Shown here piece after piece: positions 53,991-63,556 of a stretch of DNA of 64,000 nt. Below the pieces are notes generated by a model. The model was not told the DNA's origin and did not search any database. It worked only from the letters and a program-made list of their open reading frames with translations. How positions within the stretch are numbered: the stretch's first letter is position 1; every line of letters begins with the position of its first letter. Origin of the DNA: an uncultured Gammaproteobacteria bacterium (GTDB taxonomy: Bacteria; Pseudomonadota; Gammaproteobacteria; Steroidobacterales; UBA11654); contig CACDKD010000002.1 in the NCBI GenBank assembly GCA_902553145.1, forward strand, positions 224,990 to 288,989. Direction: 5' to 3'. The position numbers and the translations under genes were made by a program.

Positions 53991-55114
53991 GATGAGTCTA
54001 GAAATCTTGTTATATGTGCTGCAGCTGTTTTTTCCTTGGTCGATATCAGATTTTCGTGAAGTTTCGTAAGGGGTTCAAGGTAAGTATTTGGATCGATTTT
54101 CAACAATTTTATGGCTTCCTTTGAGATATCTTCAGCCTTAAAGTCTTCTTGAATAAACTCTTTAAAAAACTCATAGCCCAATAATATATTTGGAAGTGAA
54201 GCATAACTCACATTGATTAGATTTAATTTTGTTAATAGAAAAAATGAAAATGGAGACATCCTATAAACCACTATTGTCATCTTCTTATAAAGCGCTGATT
54301 CCAGTGTGGATGTTCCTGATTTAGTAATAACAAGATCGCTGCCTAATAAGCATTGGCTGGTTTCTTTATAAATTTTGATATTTAGATTCTCATATTTAGC
54401 ATAAGAATTAATCCAATGGTCCATCTCTTCAAATCTTGTGGGTATTGAAAATATAACCTCTTTTTTGCTTGAAGATAGCTCTTCATGGATCATCAATGCT
54501 GTATCGAGCATAACTTCAAGATGATAATCAATTTCTCTTCGTCGACTTCCGGGCAGGAGGGCAATATTCAAATCCTGATTTTGAGATGATGCAGAGTCAG
54601 AAAGGTCAATTTTGATTTCGTCAGCAAGAGGATGGCCAATGAATTCAGCATCCACACCCTTGTCTTTTAGCAGCTCTGGCTCAAAGGGGAATAAACATAG
54701 CATGAGGTCTATGGATGATTTAAATTTTTTTGCCCTCGCCTCTCGCCAAGCCCAGAAACTTGGACAAACCATATGTATGGTTTTTATTCCTCTTTTTTTT
54801 AGTACTTTTTCGATGCTCAAATTAAATTCTGGATAATCGATTCCTATATAAGCATCTGGCTTAATAGAAATACATTTTTCAATCATTGCCTTCCTAATCT
54901 TAAGAATCCTTGGTAGATGTTTAATGACTTCGGTTATACCCATGACAGATAAATCTGAAACCTCAAACCAGGGTTTACAGCCCTCAGCTATCATTCTTGG
55001 CCCTGCAATACCTGAAAATTGATGATCTGGATTTATCTTTTTTAAATCTGAAATCAACTTGGCACCAAGGACATCTCCGGACGGTTCTCCTGCTACTACT
55101 ACAAAATGTGCCAC
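53987..55114 (-). CDS. lpxB: Lipid A disaccharide synthase
   Basis: LpxB joins UDP-2,3-diacylglucosamine and lipid X. This GT19-family protein of 375 residues has VVAGEPSGDVLGAKLI near the start, GIAGPRM, YIGIDYPEFNLSIE, LLPGSRRREIDYH and ITKSGTSTLESAL. It follows lpxA by 4 bp and overlaps rnhB by 4 bp. Confidence 0.95.
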   Translation of the reverse strand: MAHFVVVAGEPSGDVLGAKLISDLKKINPDHQFSGIAGPRMIAEGCKPWFEVSDLSVMGITEVIKHLPRILKIRKAMIEKCISIKPDAYIGIDYPEFNLSIEKVLKKRGIKTIHMVCPSFWAWREARAKKFKSSIDLMLCLFPFEPELLKDKGVDAEFIGHPLADEIKIDLSDSASSQNQDLNIALLPGSRRREIDYHLEVMLDTALMIHEELSSSKKEVIFSIPTRFEEMDHWINSYAKYENLNIKIYKETSQCLLGSDLVITKSGTSTLESALYKKMTIVVYRMSPFSFFLLTKLNLINVSYASLPNILLGYEFFKEFIQEDFKAEDISKEAIKLLKIDPNTYLEPLTKLHENLISTKEKTAAAHITRFLDSS

Positions 55115-55118
55115 TGTT

Positions 55119-55901
55119 TCAGCCTTTTCTTACAATGCCTCTTGTCGTATTAGTTAAAAAATCGACAAGAATATTGATTTCACCGTTAATATCTCCCAGA
55201 TCTTGAATTGACTCGATTGCCTCTTCTAGTCGAAGATCAGACATGTATAAGGCTTTGTATGCTGATTTGATATTTCTAATTTGATCCTCTGAAAAATCTC
55301 TTCTTTTTAGGCCTTCAAGATTAATTCCTCTTGGTTCAGCTGGTTGCCCCATGACAATTACATAAGGTGGTAAATCTCTCGCCACACCAGAGTACATACC
55401 CAGGAAGCTATGTGGTCCTATTTTACAAAATTGATGAGCACCAGAAAAACCACCAAAAATCACATAATCTCCAACCTCAACATGTCCGCCCAAAGTTGTG
55501 TTGTTAGCAAATATTGTGTTGTTTCCAATTTGACAGTCATGGGCAATATGAACATAGGCCATAATCCAGTTATCATTCCCCATTCTTGTAACGCCTATAT
55601 CCTGAATGGTCCCTTTGTTAATTGTTGTATACTCTCTGATTGTATTTCTATCGCCTATCTCAACTTCAGTATTTTCGTTTGAATATTTCATATCTTGCGG
55701 GTCATCTCCAATAGAGGAGAAAGGATAAAAATGATTATCTTGACCAATTTTTGTTTTTCCCTTAATAACTACATGTGAATCTATTATTGTGTTTTTACCT
55801 ATGACTACATCATCGCCAATAAATGAATACGCTCCAATTTCAACACTGTCATCAATATTTGATTTGGGAGAAACGATTGCTGTTTTATGAATACTAGTCA
55901 T
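55119..55901 (-). CDS. lpxA: UDP-N-acetylglucosamine acyltransferase
   Basis: LpxA adds the first 3-hydroxyacyl chain to UDP-GlcNAc. The 260 residues form a left-handed parallel beta helix of hexapeptide repeats; catalytic His lies in [33 protein letters not shown] and [21 protein letters not shown] are family hallmarks. It overlaps lpxD by 8 bp, so fabZ, which normally sits between them, is absent. Confidence 0.95.
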   Translation of the reverse strand: MTSIHKTAIVSPKSNIDDSVEIGAYSFIGDDVVIGKNTIIDSHVVIKGKTKIGQDNHFYPFSSIGDDPQDMKYSNENTEVEIGDRNTIREYTTINKGTIQDIGVTRMGNDNWIMAYVHIAHDCQIGNNTIFANNTTLGGHVEVGDYVIFGGFSGAHQFCKIGPHSFLGMYSGVARDLPPYVIVMGQPAEPRGINLEGLKRRDFSEDQIRNIKSAYKALYMSDLRLEEAIESIQDLGDINGEINILVDFLTNTTRGIVRKG

Positions 55902-56901
55902 CGCTTTCTTCTGATTTTTTTAGACGCCTAAACTTGGCAACATTTTTTTGCCAGTCCTTGGCTTCCTGGTGTGGAAATAAGCTACTCGAATAAACACCAG
56001 GTTTTGTTATTGATTTCATCACTGATGTCCTAGCGGTCAATGTTGTGTGGTCTGCAATTTCAACATGACCAGTAATACCAACCTGTCCACTGATTCGACA
56101 AAATTTACCTACTTTTGAACTTCCTGCAATTGATGTGGATGCAACAATTGCAGTGTGATCGCCGATAACAACGTTATGGCCAATCATGATTTGATTATCC
56201 AATTTAACTCCGTTTCCAATGACGGTATTAGAGAGCGCACCTCTGTCAATTGTGGTATTTGCACCAATTTCAACGTCATCACCAATTATCACAGCTCCTA
56301 CTTGTGGAATTTTTTCCCATGCATGTTCTTCATTTTCTGAAAACCCATAACCATCTCCACCAATTACAACACCAGAGTGAATTACTGCTCTATCTCCAAT
56401 GGTGCAGTCGCTCATGACTGTTACATTTGGAGCTATCCAAGAGTTGGCTCCAATCTGAGTATTTTTCTCAATCACCGAATTAGCACCTATGTACACTGAT
56501 TCGCCCAAAATTACACCTTCAGCGATAAAGGCTCCCGCTTGAATATTGCAGCTTTTAGGAATATTCGCATTTTCATAAATAATTGCAGTGGGATGAATGT
56601 CAGGGATAAATGACTTTGAGTGATCAAGCATCGATGAAACCCTTGTAAAAACTAAATAAGGATCTTCACAAATAAGCGATGCACAAGGACAATTTTCTTT
56701 ATCCTCTTTGGTAAGTATCACTGCAGATGCTTTTGTTTGGCCTAATTGGCTCTTGTATACAGGGTTCGCAAGAAAGGAAATGGAATCATGATCAGCATCC
56801 TGCAGAGTCGAGACCTTGCTTACCATGGTTTTATCATCGCCAATTAACTCACATCCAAATTTGGATGCCAATTCTCCGAGCGTGATTGAAGCACTTGGCA
56901 A
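55894..56901 (-). CDS. lpxD: UDP-3-O-(3-hydroxyacyl)glucosamine N-acyltransferase
   Basis: LpxD adds the N-linked acyl chain in lipid A synthesis. The 335 residues have the LpxD N-terminal domain ([36 protein letters not shown]) and hexapeptide repeats with the catalytic His in [12 protein letters not shown]. The start is TTG (56899-56901), supported by a strong GAGGAG six nt upstream. It overlaps lpxA by 8 bp. Confidence 0.94.
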   Translation of the reverse strand: MPSASITLGELASKFGCELIGDDKTMVSKVSTLQDADHDSISFLANPVYKSQLGQTKASAVILTKEDKENCPCASLICEDPYLVFTRVSSMLDHSKSFIPDIHPTAIIYENANIPKSCNIQAGAFIAEGVILGESVYIGANSVIEKNTQIGANSWIAPNVTVMSDCTIGDRAVIHSGVVIGGDGYGFSENEEHAWEKIPQVGAVIIGDDVEIGANTTIDRGALSNTVIGNGVKLDNQIMIGHNVVIGDHTAIVASTSIAGSSKVGKFCRISGQVGITGHVEIADHTTLTARTSVMKSITKPGVYSSSLFPHQEAKDWQKNVAKFRRLKKSEESDD

Positions 56902-56926
56902 AAATATCTCCTCTTAAAAACGATGC

Positions 56927-57493
56927 CTAACCGCCCGTTTTTATCTCCTGAAAGTTTTTCTCTAGAACTTTTGCTATATCATTTGTGATATCAACGGAAG
57001 CCCCCTTATAGAGCGTTCCTCCATTCAAAATAGTATTCTGGCTGATTCTGCCTTCATTGATAATGAGATCATAACCATTATCTCTTCCAAATTTGTTTAC
57101 AACATTGATGGTTTCAACAATGATTTTATTGGTCTCTATCTGGATTCGATTATTCCTATCTTCTTGAAAGCTTTGCGCCAAATACTCTAACTCTCTCTGG
57201 GCAGAGGCCAATTTCAGTGTTGCGTTTTGTCTTTCATCATTACTAAGCGCTAAATTATCTTGTTGCAACTGATCTCTATTTTCATTGAAGGAAGCTTCCT
57301 TGGCTTCAATATCTCTAACTCTAGGAGCGAACTCTTCCTCAACAGCTGAAAGCATGTCTTGATATTGTGGAGACTCCTGGAGTAATTTATTCATATCCAC
57401 AACACCCATCCTGACAGCTGAGTCTTGTGAAACAACTGGCTGGCCAATGATCATTAATCCAGCAAAGATTGCTAATAAGTATTTATTTTTCAT
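56927..57493 (-). CDS. skp: Periplasmic chaperone Skp/OmpH
   Basis: Skp carries unfolded outer-membrane proteins to the BAM complex. The 188-residue protein has a signal peptide (MKNKYLLAIFAGLMIIGQPV, cleavage near SQD), the start of the mature chain VRMGVVDMNKLLQESPQYQ, and a long coiled-coil section (about 45-120). A TTG at 57514 is in frame, but the ATG at 57491-57493 has a clear AAAGGA Shine-Dalgarno and begins the signal peptide, so I chose it. It lies between bamA and lpxD as in E. coli. Confidence 0.93.
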   Translation of the reverse strand: MKNKYLLAIFAGLMIIGQPVVSQDSAVRMGVVDMNKLLQESPQYQDMLSAVEEEFAPRVRDIEAKEASFNENRDQLQQDNLALSNDERQNATLKLASAQRELEYLAQSFQEDRNNRIQIETNKIIVETINVVNKFGRDNGYDLIINEGRISQNTILNGGTLYKGASVDITNDIAKVLEKNFQEIKTGG

Positions 57494-57533
57494 GATTATT
57501 TCCTTTCTTATCAAAAAATTATTAAAACATTAT

Positions 57534-59939
57534 CTAAAATGCGCCACCAACTGTAAATTGGAATCTCTCTGTCTCATCAGAATAAAAGCGATCCGTACCC
57601 TCTCTGGAGTTCACAGGTATTGCATAACTGAACCTGAATAATCCCATTGGAGCTAGCCACTGAGCCGCTATACCATAAGATCTCTTAAGATTGCCTGAAT
57701 CAAAATCATAATCTATAGTATTTCCGTCTGGATCAAAAAATTCTAATTCACTTGTTGAAAAAACATTTCCAATATCAAAAAATAAGCTGAATCTTGCACG
57801 ATTGGCCCAATCACCCGGTATTGGTAGAATAAGCTCTGTCTGGCTTGAGATTAAAAGATTTCCGCCATAAGGATTTCCATAATTGTCCTTTGGGCCCAGA
57901 CGATGTTCTTTAAATCCGCGAATAGTATCAGGTCCGCCAGCATAAAAATTTTTATAAGGTGGGACTCCGATTGAATCACCGTATGCATCATTAAATGCAA
58001 GATCTGCTTTAACCATCATTGTGAGTCTATCGACCAATGGAAATGGAATATTAAAGTATTGTTTGTATGCATAATTTATGCCGTAATATTCAACATCGCT
58101 TCCAGGAATAGAGGCATTAGCTATTAATCTGTGACTCATGCCTTGATCAGCAAACATGAACCTATTTCTTGAGTCATACACCCAGCCAGCTGTAATCTCA
58201 GCATTGTTGAACTTTGTCTTGCAAAAATCAAAAAACTCTTGGTCAAAACATTCGCTTTTGCCGTTGCTCGTGACCCATTGAAGTGCTTGATCAGCACTGT
58301 AGTCGCCCGCCAAAAGTTCTGAGCTTTGAAGAGATCCTCCAAATATGAATCTTTGAAATTCTGATAGTGGATAAGAGAACTGTGCTCCCAATGAATATGT
58401 TTTGGTAGAAAAATCGGATGAAGAGGAAGTGAACTGGCTAAAGTTTGAATACGAAAGACTCAGTGTTCTAGCAATCTCATCAATCCCTGTGTATGCATTA
58501 GTAGTCGAAATACTATATAAATCTCTGAATCGACTTGCATTGATATCGAGACCTACTCGATTACCAGTTCCAAAAAAATTAGTGTGTGTAAAATTACCAT
58601 TCAAAATAAGCTTTTGATAACCAGAATATCCTATCCCTCCTCCAAATTGACCTGGAAGACCTTCTTTAATATTAAACTCAGCATCTACGAGGTCTGTCGA
58701 ACCAGGAACCGGGTAAGTCTCATAATTAACCTCTTCAATAAAAGGGAGTCTCTGGAGCCTGATTTTGGATCTCTCGAGTTTACTCTTAGAGTAATAGCCA
58801 CCTTCGAGTTGTCTCATCTCTCTTCTTAAAACGTCATCATTGATTGAAGTTGTGTCCGAGAAACTTATTCTTCTGACATAAACCCTGTCTTTGGGTTGAA
58901 GATAGAATACTACTTTGACTTCTTTATTTTCTCGATCTAATTCTGGAACTGCTTCAACCTCTGCAAAAGAATATCCTTCCTCACCCAGTTCATATTCAAT
59001 CAGTTCAGTAATAGAGGTTAATAAACCTTGTGAAAATGTTTGGCCAGGTTTTGCAAAAATGAACTTCTCAATTTCCTCTCTGGGGATTACAAATTCACCA
59101 GTTACTTTTACATCTGAAAGAGTATAAACCTCGTCTTCTGTGATATTGATTGTGACAAAAATGCCCTGTTTATCCTTAGATATAGCTACCTGCGCTGATT
59201 CAATCCTAAAATTTGCATAACCCTGATCGAGATAGAAATTTTCAATTGTCTCAAGGTCTCCTGAGAGATCTTCGCGAGAATATCTGTCATCTTGGTTAAA
59301 AAAAGATAGCCAGTTTGGCATTTGTAACTTTAAACGCTCAAGAATATCTTCATCGCTAAAGATTTTATTGCCAACAACATTGATTTGCCTGATTTGAGCT
59401 CTGTCTCCTTCGCTGACATCAACTTGAACGCCAACGGTATTGCCTGGAAGTTCTTCAACCGTTGTTTTAACTCTGGCATTGTATTTACCAAAGCTAAAGT
59501 ATTGATCAATCAATGAGCGTTCAATCTCATCAAGTATTGAAGGATCATAATTTCTCCCAATTTTGAAGCCAATGTTGTTAAGTGAATCTTCCAAATCCTC
59601 GGTTTTGATATCCTTATTGCCTTCAAAGTTGATTGATGCAATGGATGGTCGCTCCAAAACAGAAATAATCAATACTCCTGAATCGTCTTTTCTGAACTCA
59701 ATATTCTTAAAAAATCCACTTGAATATACAGAGCGGATTGATTCTTGAATTCTATTCTCATCTAAATTGTCTCCGATATTTACTGGAAGATAATTGAGTA
59801 GTGCGCCTTCTGAGATTTTTTCGAGGCCCTCTATTTTTATATCTTTTACTATGAATTCTTCACTAGATAAAGCTACCATCGGAAAAATCAGCAGCCAAAT
59901 TGCAATGATTAGAGTATTTTTTTTAAGAAATAATATCAC
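57534..59939 (-). CDS. bamA: Outer-membrane protein assembly factor BamA
   Basis: BamA inserts beta-barrel proteins into the outer membrane. The 801 residues comprise a signal peptide (about 1-25), five POTRA domains (about 28-420, first one starting FIVKDIKIEGLEKIS), and a 16-strand barrel with the lid-lock motif IRGF in PDTIRGFKEHRLGP. It ends FQFTVGGAF with the C-terminal aromatic residue expected for barrels. It overlaps rseP by 4 bp. Confidence 0.96.
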   Translation of the reverse strand: MILFLKKNTLIIAIWLLIFPMVALSSEEFIVKDIKIEGLEKISEGALLNYLPVNIGDNLDENRIQESIRSVYSSGFFKNIEFRKDDSGVLIISVLERPSIASINFEGNKDIKTEDLEDSLNNIGFKIGRNYDPSILDEIERSLIDQYFSFGKYNARVKTTVEELPGNTVGVQVDVSEGDRAQIRQINVVGNKIFSDEDILERLKLQMPNWLSFFNQDDRYSREDLSGDLETIENFYLDQGYANFRIESAQVAISKDKQGIFVTINITEDEVYTLSDVKVTGEFVIPREEIEKFIFAKPGQTFSQGLLTSITELIEYELGEEGYSFAEVEAVPELDRENKEVKVVFYLQPKDRVYVRRISFSDTTSINDDVLRREMRQLEGGYYSKSKLERSKIRLQRLPFIEEVNYETYPVPGSTDLVDAEFNIKEGLPGQFGGGIGYSGYQKLILNGNFTHTNFFGTGNRVGLDINASRFRDLYSISTTNAYTGIDEIARTLSLSYSNFSQFTSSSSDFSTKTYSLGAQFSYPLSEFQRFIFGGSLQSSELLAGDYSADQALQWVTSNGKSECFDQEFFDFCKTKFNNAEITAGWVYDSRNRFMFADQGMSHRLIANASIPGSDVEYYGINYAYKQYFNIPFPLVDRLTMMVKADLAFNDAYGDSIGVPPYKNFYAGGPDTIRGFKEHRLGPKDNYGNPYGGNLLISSQTELILPIPGDWANRARFSLFFDIGNVFSTSELEFFDPDGNTIDYDFDSGNLKRSYGIAAQWLAPMGLFRFSYAIPVNSREGTDRFYSDETERFQFTVGGAF

Positions 59940-61297
59940 CCAAAAATCCTCGCCAAATCGTTGTATAGAGCAAAAACCATGAGAAACAAAAGGGCTGTTA
60001 CCCCAATTTGTTGAAATGCCATTTGTATCTTCTCAGGTAGTGGTCTTCTGATTACTGTTTCGATGCAAACAAAAAGAATCTGGCCACCGTCTAAGACTGG
60101 AATTGGTAATAAATTAAGAATGCCCAAACTTATACTTATAATTGCCATAAAAGAAAGGGTCGCTATCAATCCTCTCTTAGCAACAGTGCCTGCATCTTTT
60201 GCAATGCCCACAGGTCCACTTAAATTATCACTGGAAATCTGACCTGTTACCATTTTGCCTAGCATGTTCAAGGTCAATCCAATCATTCTGTTTGTCTCTT
60301 CTATGGACATGAAAAAACTTTGAGCAAAAGAATATTTTTCTATCGCCATATACTCCTCCAACTGACTAGGATCAAGAGTTGTCTGAAGGCCTATGTACCC
60401 CATTTTTTGATTGTCATCTCTTGTTGAGAGAAAAACCTTTGTGATGTAATCTTCCTCGTTTCTTTTGATAAGAAGATCAATTTCAGTATTTGGCCTCTCC
60501 ATGATCAATTGGCTGAACTGACTGATATTCATAATCTCAATGCCATCAATGCTTTGGAGAATGTCATTTTTTCTCAATCCTGATAAATCGGCTGGACTGT
60601 TAGAAACAACTGAGACTACAATTGGTTTAAGAGTGGGTGATTGAGGAGAAAAGCCGAGTCCAGGAAACAATAAGTCTGGCGATGTGAGCTCTTTTGTTCT
60701 CCCTGTGACATCAAGCAATGTATTTTTTTGACTGCCGTTGGAATCAATTAATTGAATGGCTATTTGCTCATCCTCAAGAACTTCTCCAATCATTGAAATT
60801 AGAGCCGATTGCCATGTTTTTACATTTCTATCGCCGACAGAAACAATTTCATCGCCAGAGCGAATATTAGCCTCCCATGCAATTGATTGCTGATCGACCT
60901 CTCCTATAATTGGTTTTTGCCCTGGCACGCCAGCAGAAAACATAAAAGTATAGGCTACAATCGAAAATATAAAATTGGCTGCAGGGCCAGCAAATAGAAT
61001 AAAAATCTTTTTTCCTGGTGTTTGGTTATTAAACGCTCTATGTTTTTCATCATCAGCAACTTCTTCGCTTCTTTCATCAAGAAGCTGAACATAGCCACCC
61101 AATGGTATTGCAGATAAACAATATTCTGTCTGATCATCCCCTGATTGCTTGCTGGCTAAAACTTTTCCAAAACCAATTGAATAACGAAGAACCTTCACAT
61201 TGCATAATTTTGCTGCAATAAAATGTCCGTATTCATGTATTGCAACCAGCACGCCAACTAGGACGATGAATGCAATTATTGAAAATAAAAAATCCAT
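59936..61297 (-). CDS. rseP: Site-2 intramembrane zinc protease RseP
   Basis: RseP cleaves anti-sigma factors and remnant signal peptides inside the membrane. The 453 residues have the zinc motif HEYGH (His21, Glu22, His25), two PDZ domains in the middle, and the second active-site motif NLLPIPVLDGGQ near the C-terminus. It is normally preceded by dxr; here a 137-bp non-coding gap follows cdsA. GGCGGA lies 10 nt before the ATG. Confidence 0.95.
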   Translation of the reverse strand: MDFLFSIIAFIVLVGVLVAIHEYGHFIAAKLCNVKVLRYSIGFGKVLASKQSGDDQTEYCLSAIPLGGYVQLLDERSEEVADDEKHRAFNNQTPGKKIFILFAGPAANFIFSIVAYTFMFSAGVPGQKPIIGEVDQQSIAWEANIRSGDEIVSVGDRNVKTWQSALISMIGEVLEDEQIAIQLIDSNGSQKNTLLDVTGRTKELTSPDLLFPGLGFSPQSPTLKPIVVSVVSNSPADLSGLRKNDILQSIDGIEIMNISQFSQLIMERPNTEIDLLIKRNEEDYITKVFLSTRDDNQKMGYIGLQTTLDPSQLEEYMAIEKYSFAQSFFMSIEETNRMIGLTLNMLGKMVTGQISSDNLSGPVGIAKDAGTVAKRGLIATLSFMAIISISLGILNLLPIPVLDGGQILFVCIETVIRRPLPEKIQMAFQQIGVTALLFLMVFALYNDLARIFG

Positions 61298-61434
61298 TAT
61301 TTAATTATCCGCCTCCATTATGAAGGAATTATAAAGATTGAAAGGATTAAAGAAAGCCAAAAACCCATTAAAATAGGGAATATCGAATAAAAAAACTCAC
61401 ATTGTTTGGAATTTTGATGGTTTTGTAACGTCAA
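61298..61434 (-). promoter_or_regulatory. cdsA-rseP gap with candidate rseP promoter, site of missing dxr
   Basis: This 137-bp stretch separates cdsA from rseP, exactly where dxr lies in relatives. A perfect TATAAT box (61328-61333, minus) would give a leader of about 25 nt that includes a GGAGGCGGA ribosome-binding region. No good -35 is seen. No recognisable dxr remnant and no strong terminator are present. Confidence 0.5.
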
Positions 61435-62220
61435 TCAGAAGTTTTCTGGCAAATTCATTAACAAAAGAGCAAAAAAAGGCAGTGATGCGACCGAGCCATC
61501 TAAAAGATCAATAAATCCGCCATGACCTGGGATGAGATTGCTTGAATCTTTTATATTGGCACTTCTTTTTATAAAACTAAATGATACATCTCCAATGAAA
61601 CTAAGAGGAGTTATAACCAGGCCAAATATGATTGCATCAGACAATTTAATGTCCACTAAGCCAGATATTAATCCCAAAAAAATAGGAGTTGAAATTCCTG
61701 CACCAATCAAGCCTTCTAGCGTTTTACCTGGACTAGTATTTTTAAGGAGAATTTTATTTCCATACCTCTTACCAAAAAAGTAAGCGCTAGAGTCAGCAAA
61801 AGATACCGCAATTAGAATCAGTATCAATAATTTTGCATAAGCATCAAAAATAATGATTCCTGAAATAAGCGAAGGAACAATCATTAAATAACCAGCAAAA
61901 AATATTTCTGCATTAGTCATGCTTGGGTTGTCATACAAGAGAATCCTTATAAATACACTCAACCATATCAAACAGCCAAGAATGACCAACCAAAAATAAA
62001 GTTTTATTGGCAAAAGAAAACTCAATAAAATTACAAAAAGAAATAATATAGAGACTGATTTCGTATTAAAAAATCTTGAGTACTCATAAGATAGAAGAAG
62101 TGTTAATAAAGCTAAGATGTAGATTGCCACATCAGGTATTGTCCTTACTGAGCTAACAACAAGAGATAGTAAAATCAGAAGAACCAAGCCTGATGAGATT
62201 CTTTTTTGAAGGTTTGTCAC
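61435..62220 (-). CDS. cdsA: Phosphatidate cytidylyltransferase
   Basis: CdsA makes CDP-diacylglycerol from CTP and phosphatidic acid in the inner membrane. The 261 residues hold about seven to eight membrane segments. The signature region SFIKRSANIKDSSNLIPGHG followed by GFIDLLDGS matches the family pattern except that the usual D-R-x-D reads D-L-L-D; the Arg is replaced by Leu. It follows uppS by 5 bp. Confidence 0.92.
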   Translation of the reverse strand: MTNLQKRISSGLVLLILLSLVVSSVRTIPDVAIYILALLTLLLSYEYSRFFNTKSVSILFLFVILLSFLLPIKLYFWLVILGCLIWLSVFIRILLYDNPSMTNAEIFFAGYLMIVPSLISGIIIFDAYAKLLILILIAVSFADSSAYFFGKRYGNKILLKNTSPGKTLEGLIGAGISTPIFLGLISGLVDIKLSDAIIFGLVITPLSFIGDVSFSFIKRSANIKDSSNLIPGHGGFIDLLDGSVASLPFFALLLMNLPENF

Positions 62221-62225
62221 CTAAT

Positions 62226-62987
62226 CTATGCTTCCTTTAGTTCAATGTCTTCATCAACATTGCCAAATCTTCTTTCTGATTGGGAATATGATTGAAGAAT
62301 TTCGAGAAACTCTTGCTCTTCAAAGTTTGGCCACAATGTTTCTGTAAAATGAATCTCTGAATAAGCCGATTGCCATAGCATGAAGTTACTGAGCCTAGTT
62401 TCACCTGATGTTCTGATTATCAAATCTAGCTCTGGAAGATCCTTGAATGATAGATAATCTTCAAATGATTCAACTGTCATCTGATTTATATCAATGACTC
62501 GACTGTCGTGATCATCAATTAAGCGTTTAATTCCATTAATGATGTCTTGTTGTCCTCCATATGCAATTGCTAGTGTCAATTTGAGTCCTGTATTTTCTGA
62601 TGTAATAGACTCCATTTGTTCCAATTTCCTTTTTAAAATCTTAGGTAACATTGAAGGATCGCCAACAGTTTTGAATCGAACATTATTGTCAATCAATAAA
62701 CTAGTATATTTTTCGATTGTCCTTTCAAAAAGGCTCATTAAGCCACTGACTTCTTTTTTCGGTCTAGACCAATTCTCGGAGCTAAACGCATAGAGCGTCA
62801 ATGCCTCAAGTTCAATTTTTACACTGGTTTCAACAAGCTCTCTCGCCTTAAGGACGCCTGCTTCATGACCAAATATTCTTCTCTTACCTCTGAGCTTTGC
62901 CCATCTCCCATTGCCATCCATAATGATGCCAACATGTTTTGGCTGATTGGGGATTTTCTCTATGTGTGTATTTTGAGATGAACTCAT
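62226..62987 (-). CDS. uppS: Undecaprenyl diphosphate synthase
   Basis: UppS elongates farnesyl diphosphate with eight isopentenyl units to the C55 lipid carrier for peptidoglycan and LPS. The 253 residues contain HVGIIMDGNGRWAKLRGKRR with catalytic Asp24, GHEAG, YAFSSENWSRP and DLIIRTSGETRLSNFMLWQS. It requires isopentenyl diphosphate, although the MEP genes that neighbour it in relatives are missing here. It follows frr by 4 bp. Confidence 0.96.
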   Translation of the reverse strand: MSSSQNTHIEKIPNQPKHVGIIMDGNGRWAKLRGKRRIFGHEAGVLKARELVETSVKIELEALTLYAFSSENWSRPKKEVSGLMSLFERTIEKYTSLLIDNNVRFKTVGDPSMLPKILKRKLEQMESITSENTGLKLTLAIAYGGQQDIINGIKRLIDDHDSRVIDINQMTVESFEDYLSFKDLPELDLIIRTSGETRLSNFMLWQSAYSEIHFTETLWPNFEEQEFLEILQSYSQSERRFGNVDEDIELKEA

Positions 62988-62991
62988 TCGA

Positions 62992-63549
62992 TTAAATTGT
63001 CATGACGTCTTTTTGTTTTTCCTGGCTGAGAGACTCAATTGAGCTAGTCATTCTGTCTGTAATTTCTTGAATATCACTCTGACCCTTATGAAAATCATCT
63101 TCTGAAATCATTTTCTCACTTAGATATTCTTTTAGATCTTGAATGGAGTCTCTTCTAATGTTTCTAATGGAAACTTTTGCTTGTTCCTCTTCAGTCTTCA
63201 CTTGTTTAGTGAGCTCAACTCTTCTCTCTTCAGTGAGAGGCGGGAGTGGAATTCTAATTATATTTCCAGTTGTGACTGGGTTAAGCCCAATATTGGCTTT
63301 AGTTATGGTTTGTTCAATTTCTGGAATAAATTTTTCTTCCCAAGGCGATATGGCCAATGTTTGTGAGTCTTCTACAGAAATATTTGATAGTTGATTTAAA
63401 GGAGTCTCATTTCCGTAATAATCAAGAGTGATGCTATCAAGGATATCCGGGGAAGCTCTGCCTGTTCTGATTTTGGTTAGATTTGACTTAAAGGCATCGA
63501 TGGTCTTTTGCATCCTTTGTTTCGTATCTTCGTAAATTTCTTCTAGCAT
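62992..63549 (-). CDS. frr: Ribosome recycling factor
   Basis: RRF splits post-termination ribosomes with EF-G. The 185-residue protein has the conserved IRTGRASPDILDSITLDYYG, the RIPLPPLTEERRVELTKQVK segment, and a C-terminal helix; length and motifs are standard. It lies 7 bp after pyrH. Confidence 0.97.
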   Translation of the reverse strand: MLEEIYEDTKQRMQKTIDAFKSNLTKIRTGRASPDILDSITLDYYGNETPLNQLSNISVEDSQTLAISPWEEKFIPEIEQTITKANIGLNPVTTGNIIRIPLPPLTEERRVELTKQVKTEEEQAKVSIRNIRRDSIQDLKEYLSEKMISEDDFHKGQSDIQEITDRMTSSIESLSQEKQKDVMTI

Positions 63550-63556
63550 GATAGAT

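Noticed and set aside
61318-61368. 16-codon hydrophobic ORF (MGFWLSLILSIFIIPS) upstream of rseP as a leader peptide
   Set aside because: The candidate TATAAT promoter of rseP lies inside it, so transcripts from that promoter would not include its start; no run of regulatory codons or attenuator is seen.
61298-61434. Degraded dxr remnant in the cdsA-rseP gap
   Set aside because: 137 bp with no recognisable Dxr motif in any frame; too short to argue for a pseudogene.
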